Origin: VAXT01 sp035318925
Lineage (GTDB): Bacteria; Actinomycetota; Thermoleophilia; Gaiellales; Gaiellaceae
DNA: 38,171 nucleotides
Reading direction: 5' to 3'
NCBI GenBank assembly: GCA_035318925.1
Contig: DATHDS010000020.1
Coordinates: 1 to 38,171 of the forward strand
A program made the position numbers and the translations under genes. Below, piece by piece: positions 35,688 to 38,171 of the stretch. Numbering within the stretch: position 1 is the stretch's first letter; the number at the start of each line of letters is the position of its first letter. The notes below the pieces were generated by a model. It worked only from the letters and a program-made list of their open reading frames with translations, was not told where the DNA came from and did not search any database.

Positions 35688-38153
35688 GTGCGGAGCGACC
35701 TCCCCTCGGGAACCGTCACCTTTCTCTTCACCGACGTCGAGGGCTCGACGAAGCTCCTGCACGAGCTTGGCGCCGATCGGTACGCCGACGCGCTCGCCGA
35801 GCATCGACGCGTCCTGCGCGACGCCTTTGTCGCCCACGGCGGCGTCGAGGTCGACACGCAGGGAGACGCCTTCTTCGTCGCCTTCCCGACCGCGCCCAGC
35901 GCGCTTCAGGCCGCCGTCGACGCGAACGACGGCCTCGCGGCCGGCCCGATCCGGGTGCGCATGGGCATCCACACGGGCACCCCGCACGCGGGCGAGGAGG
36001 GCTACGTCGGCGTGGACGTGCACCGGGCGGCGCGGATCGCGGCTTGCGGGCACGGCGGGCAGGTGCTCGTCTCGGCATCCACCGCTGTCCTCGTGGGCAC
36101 CGAGGGGCTCCGCGATCTCGGCGAGCACCGGCTGAAGGATCTCTCGGCGCCCGAGCGCGTCTACCAGCTAGGCGAGGAAGCCTTCCCGCCGCTGACGAGC
36201 CTGCACCGCACGAACCTGCCGATCGCATCGACACCTTTCTTGGGCCGCGAGCAGGAGCTCGCGGAGGTGCTCGGCCTTCTCTCCCGCGAGGACGTACGCC
36301 TGCTGACGCTGACCGGCACCGGCGGGACCGGCAAGACGCGCTTGGGGTTGCAGGCAGCCGCCGACCTCGCCGAGCGCTACCCGCACGGCGTCTGGTGGGT
36401 GCCGCTGGGCCCGATTCGCGACTCGAAGCTCGTGGTGGAAGCGGCGGCGCAGGCACTGGGCACCGAGAACGGTCTCGCCGACCACATCGGCGACCGCTCG
36501 CTCCTGCTGCTCTTCGACAATTTCGAGCACCTCGTCGAGGCGGGGACCGATCTCGCCGGCCTGCTCGGCTCCTGTCCAAGCCTCGACCTGCTCGTCACCA
36601 GCCGGGAGCCTCTGCACGTCACGGGCGAGCAGGAGTACGCGGTGCCGCCGCTCGCTCACGAGGAAAGCATCGGCTTCTTCGTCGCCAGAGCCAGAGCAGT
36701 CCAGCCCGATTTCGAGTCCGACGGCGCCGTCCCGGAGATCTGCCGGCGCCTCGACGACCTGCCGCTCGCGCTCGAGCTGGCCGCCGCCCGCATCAAGGCG
36801 CTCTCGCCGCAACAGATCCTCGAACGGCTCGAGCGGGCTCTCCCCTTGCTGACCGGTGGCGCCAGGGACCTTCCCGAGCGCCAGCGCACTCTTCGCGCCA
36901 CGATTGAATGGAGCTACGAGCTCCTGGCTCCGGATGAGCAGCGGCTCTTCGCGCGGCTCGCCGTCTTTGCCGGAGGCTGCACGCTCGAGGCCGCGGAGGA
37001 CGTCGCGGAGGCCGCCGTCGACACCCTTCAGTCCCTCGTCGACAAGAACCTCGTCCGCCACACGGAGGACCGGTTCTGGCTGCTCGAGACGATCCGCGAG
37101 TACGCCGCCGAGCGGCTCGAGGCATCGGGCGCGGCCGAGGAGCTTCGGCGCCGGCACGCCGAGTACTTCCTGGCCTTCGGCGAGCTGGCTGAGCCGGGGA
37201 TACGAGGCTACTCGAGCGAGTGGCTCGACCGGGTCGAGCGCGAGAACGACAACGTGCGGACTGCTCTGAGGCAGTTCGAGACCTCGGGGGACAGCGAGCA
37301 TGCACTGCGACTTGGCGGAGCCGTGTGGTGGTACTGGTGCTTCCGGAACCGCCATGGTGAGGGCCGGCTTCATCTCGAAGCCGCGCTTGCGGGCGATCGG
37401 CGGGTGACCGCGGCCCGAGCGAAGGCTCTTGTCGGCGGGGCCGACATGGCAGTCAACGCCGGCGATTTCGAGACGGCGCGGCGCCAGGCCGAGGAGGCAC
37501 TCGTCCTCTACCGGAAGCTCGACCTCCCCCAGGGCATTGCCGACGCCACGCTGATGGTGGCGACTTGCATCGCCGACGAGGGCGAGTTCGAACTGGCACG
37601 GGAGCTCCTGAAAGAGAGCGCACGACGATTCCGAGAGCTCGGCGACGAGCACTACGTGTTGATTGCGAACCGCTTGCTCGCATCGATGCTCTCCGAACTG
37701 GGAGACCTCGACGGCGCGCGAGCGCTGCACGAGCAGAACCTCGTGCGAGCGCGTTCTCTGGGCGATCGAGGAGTCGAGGCGACGACCCTTGCCTCTCTCG
37801 CCAGTCTCGCCGATCGCGAGGGCCGAGCCGTGGACGCCCTTCCGTTACTGAAAGAGAGCCTGGTGATCAGCCGCGAGATGGGGGCGCTCCTTGCGATGCG
37901 AAGCTGCCTTTCCCGCTTCGCCCACGCGGCCGTCCTCACCGGGCGGCCGGAGTTGAGCGTCCGGCTCTTGGCTTGTTTCGAGGCGTTGAGCCAGGAGATC
38001 CCCGGCAACTTTGCATGGCTCGTCCAGACGAACGAAGAGACTCTCGCAGCGATCCGAGACCAGCTCGACGAAGCCGCATTCGCCGAGGCCTGGGAGGAGG
38101 GCCGGATACTGACCCTCGACGAGGCCGTGACGATGGCTCTAGAGCACGGCTAG
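35688..38153 (+). CDS. Class III cyclase-like / NB-ARC ATPase / TPR regulator
   Basis: 821 residues from GTG 35688. Residues 1-~165: class III nucleotide cyclase homology domain with both metal Asp (D16 in FTDVEGSTKL, D60 in DTQGDAFFVAF). The usual adenine-selecting Lys (before GD) is Asp56 and the transition-state Asn (N-x-AAR) is His112, so cyclase activity is uncertain. Residues ~180-500: NB-ARC-type ATPase (FLGREQEL, Walker A GTGGTGKT 210-217, Walker B LLLLFDNFEH, D277, TSREPL, LPLALELAAARI). Residues ~560-790: TPR-like helices. There is no C-terminal LuxR helix-turn-helix. STAND-type signal proteins of this layout are abundant in actinobacteria; the input and output are unknown. The gene ends 18 bases before the window end. 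Confidence 0.88.
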   Translation: MRSDLPSGTVTFLFTDVEGSTKLLHELGADRYADALAEHRRVLRDAFVAHGGVEVDTQGDAFFVAFPTAPSALQAAVDANDGLAAGPIRVRMGIHTGTPHAGEEGYVGVDVHRAARIAACGHGGQVLVSASTAVLVGTEGLRDLGEHRLKDLSAPERVYQLGEEAFPPLTSLHRTNLPIASTPFLGREQELAEVLGLLSREDVRLLTLTGTGGTGKTRLGLQAAADLAERYPHGVWWVPLGPIRDSKLVVEAAAQALGTENGLADHIGDRSLLLLFDNFEHLVEAGTDLAGLLGSCPSLDLLVTSREPLHVTGEQEYAVPPLAHEESIGFFVARARAVQPDFESDGAVPEICRRLDDLPLALELAAARIKALSPQQILERLERALPLLTGGARDLPERQRTLRATIEWSYELLAPDEQRLFARLAVFAGGCTLEAAEDVAEAAVDTLQSLVDKNLVRHTEDRFWLLETIREYAAERLEASGAAEELRRRHAEYFLAFGELAEPGIRGYSSEWLDRVERENDNVRTALRQFETSGDSEHALRLGGAVWWYWCFRNRHGEGRLHLEAALAGDRRVTAARAKALVGGADMAVNAGDFETARRQAEEALVLYRKLDLPQGIADATLMVATCIADEGEFELARELLKESARRFRELGDEHYVLIANRLLASMLSELGDLDGARALHEQNLVRARSLGDRGVEATTLASLASLADREGRAVDALPLLKESLVISREMGALLAMRSCLSRFAHAAVLTGRPELSVRLLACFEALSQEIPGNFAWLVQTNEETLAAIRDQLDEAAFAEAWEEGRILTLDEAVTMALEHG

Positions 38154-38171
38154 GCCACTGTCTCAGTGGTT

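Noticed and set aside
35688..38153. Cyclase-like gene as the cAMP source for the dual-cNMP exporter
   Set aside because: They are 31 kb apart, with altered substrate residues in the cyclase domain; nothing in the sequence links them.

Overview
The window looks like a chromosomal segment of a high-G+C, single-membrane actinobacterium, most likely class Thermoleophilia (Gaiellales or Solirubrobacterales grade). The reasons are: very high G+C in coding DNA; an rne ... rplU-rpmA-obgE-nadD order with rsfS nearby; a methyltransferase of the actinobacterial DUF7059-containing type; a sensor diguanylate cyclase; a PASTA-domain C-terminus; and many starts that look leaderless. The taxon is an inference; no rRNA or other decisive marker is present.

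Layout. 1-269: poly-proline linker and C-terminal PASTA domain of a gene truncated by the window edge. 273-4677 (minus strand): the most interesting locus. Two tandem, nearly identical double-glycine leader peptides (43 and 46 aa) are followed by a strong hairpin, a PpiC-related maturation or chaperone protein, and a C39-peptidase ABC exporter carrying two cyclic-nucleotide-binding domains. This reads as a self-contained system that makes, trims and exports very short peptides (6 and 9 residues after GG). 4675-7246: methyltransferase, NTF2-like protein, small WQF/HTH-like protein, small acidic protein. 7308-10077: membrane diguanylate cyclase, Pro/Lys-rich anchored protein, small basic protein, two perfect hairpins. 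10193-13693: 2-oxoglutarate dehydrogenase E1 and two small membrane proteins. 13728-20893: cell-surface section (NlpC/P60-like protein, beta-propeller proteins, FN3-repeat protein) with a nitrilase. 20942-22932: a dehydrogenase convergent with an MFS transporter.

22956-24794 is accessory in character. A PD-(D/E)XK (group I intron-type) endonuclease reads straight through a tRNA-Ala(GGC) gene; then come rsfS, a small hypothetical gene and an RHH/MazF-like toxin-antitoxin pair. 24817-31576 is the housekeeping block (nadD, obgE, rpmA, rplU, rne), interrupted by a membrane protein and a nucleotidyltransferase. 31577-34934 is a small defence-like island: two identical-arm operators, a leaderless AbiEi antitoxin, AbiEii toxin, and a PD-(D/E)XK protein. 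35037-38153: DUF4389 membrane protein and a cyclase-like/NB-ARC/TPR regulator.

Two features of gene expression recur. At least four genes (rsfS, mazF-like, abiEii, nucleotidyltransferase) have no plausible ATG/GTG/TTG start at the family-consistent position but have a CTG there; in abiEii an in-frame stop directly precedes it. Several other genes have a TANNNT -10 element 6-7 nt before the start codon, implying leaderless mRNAs.
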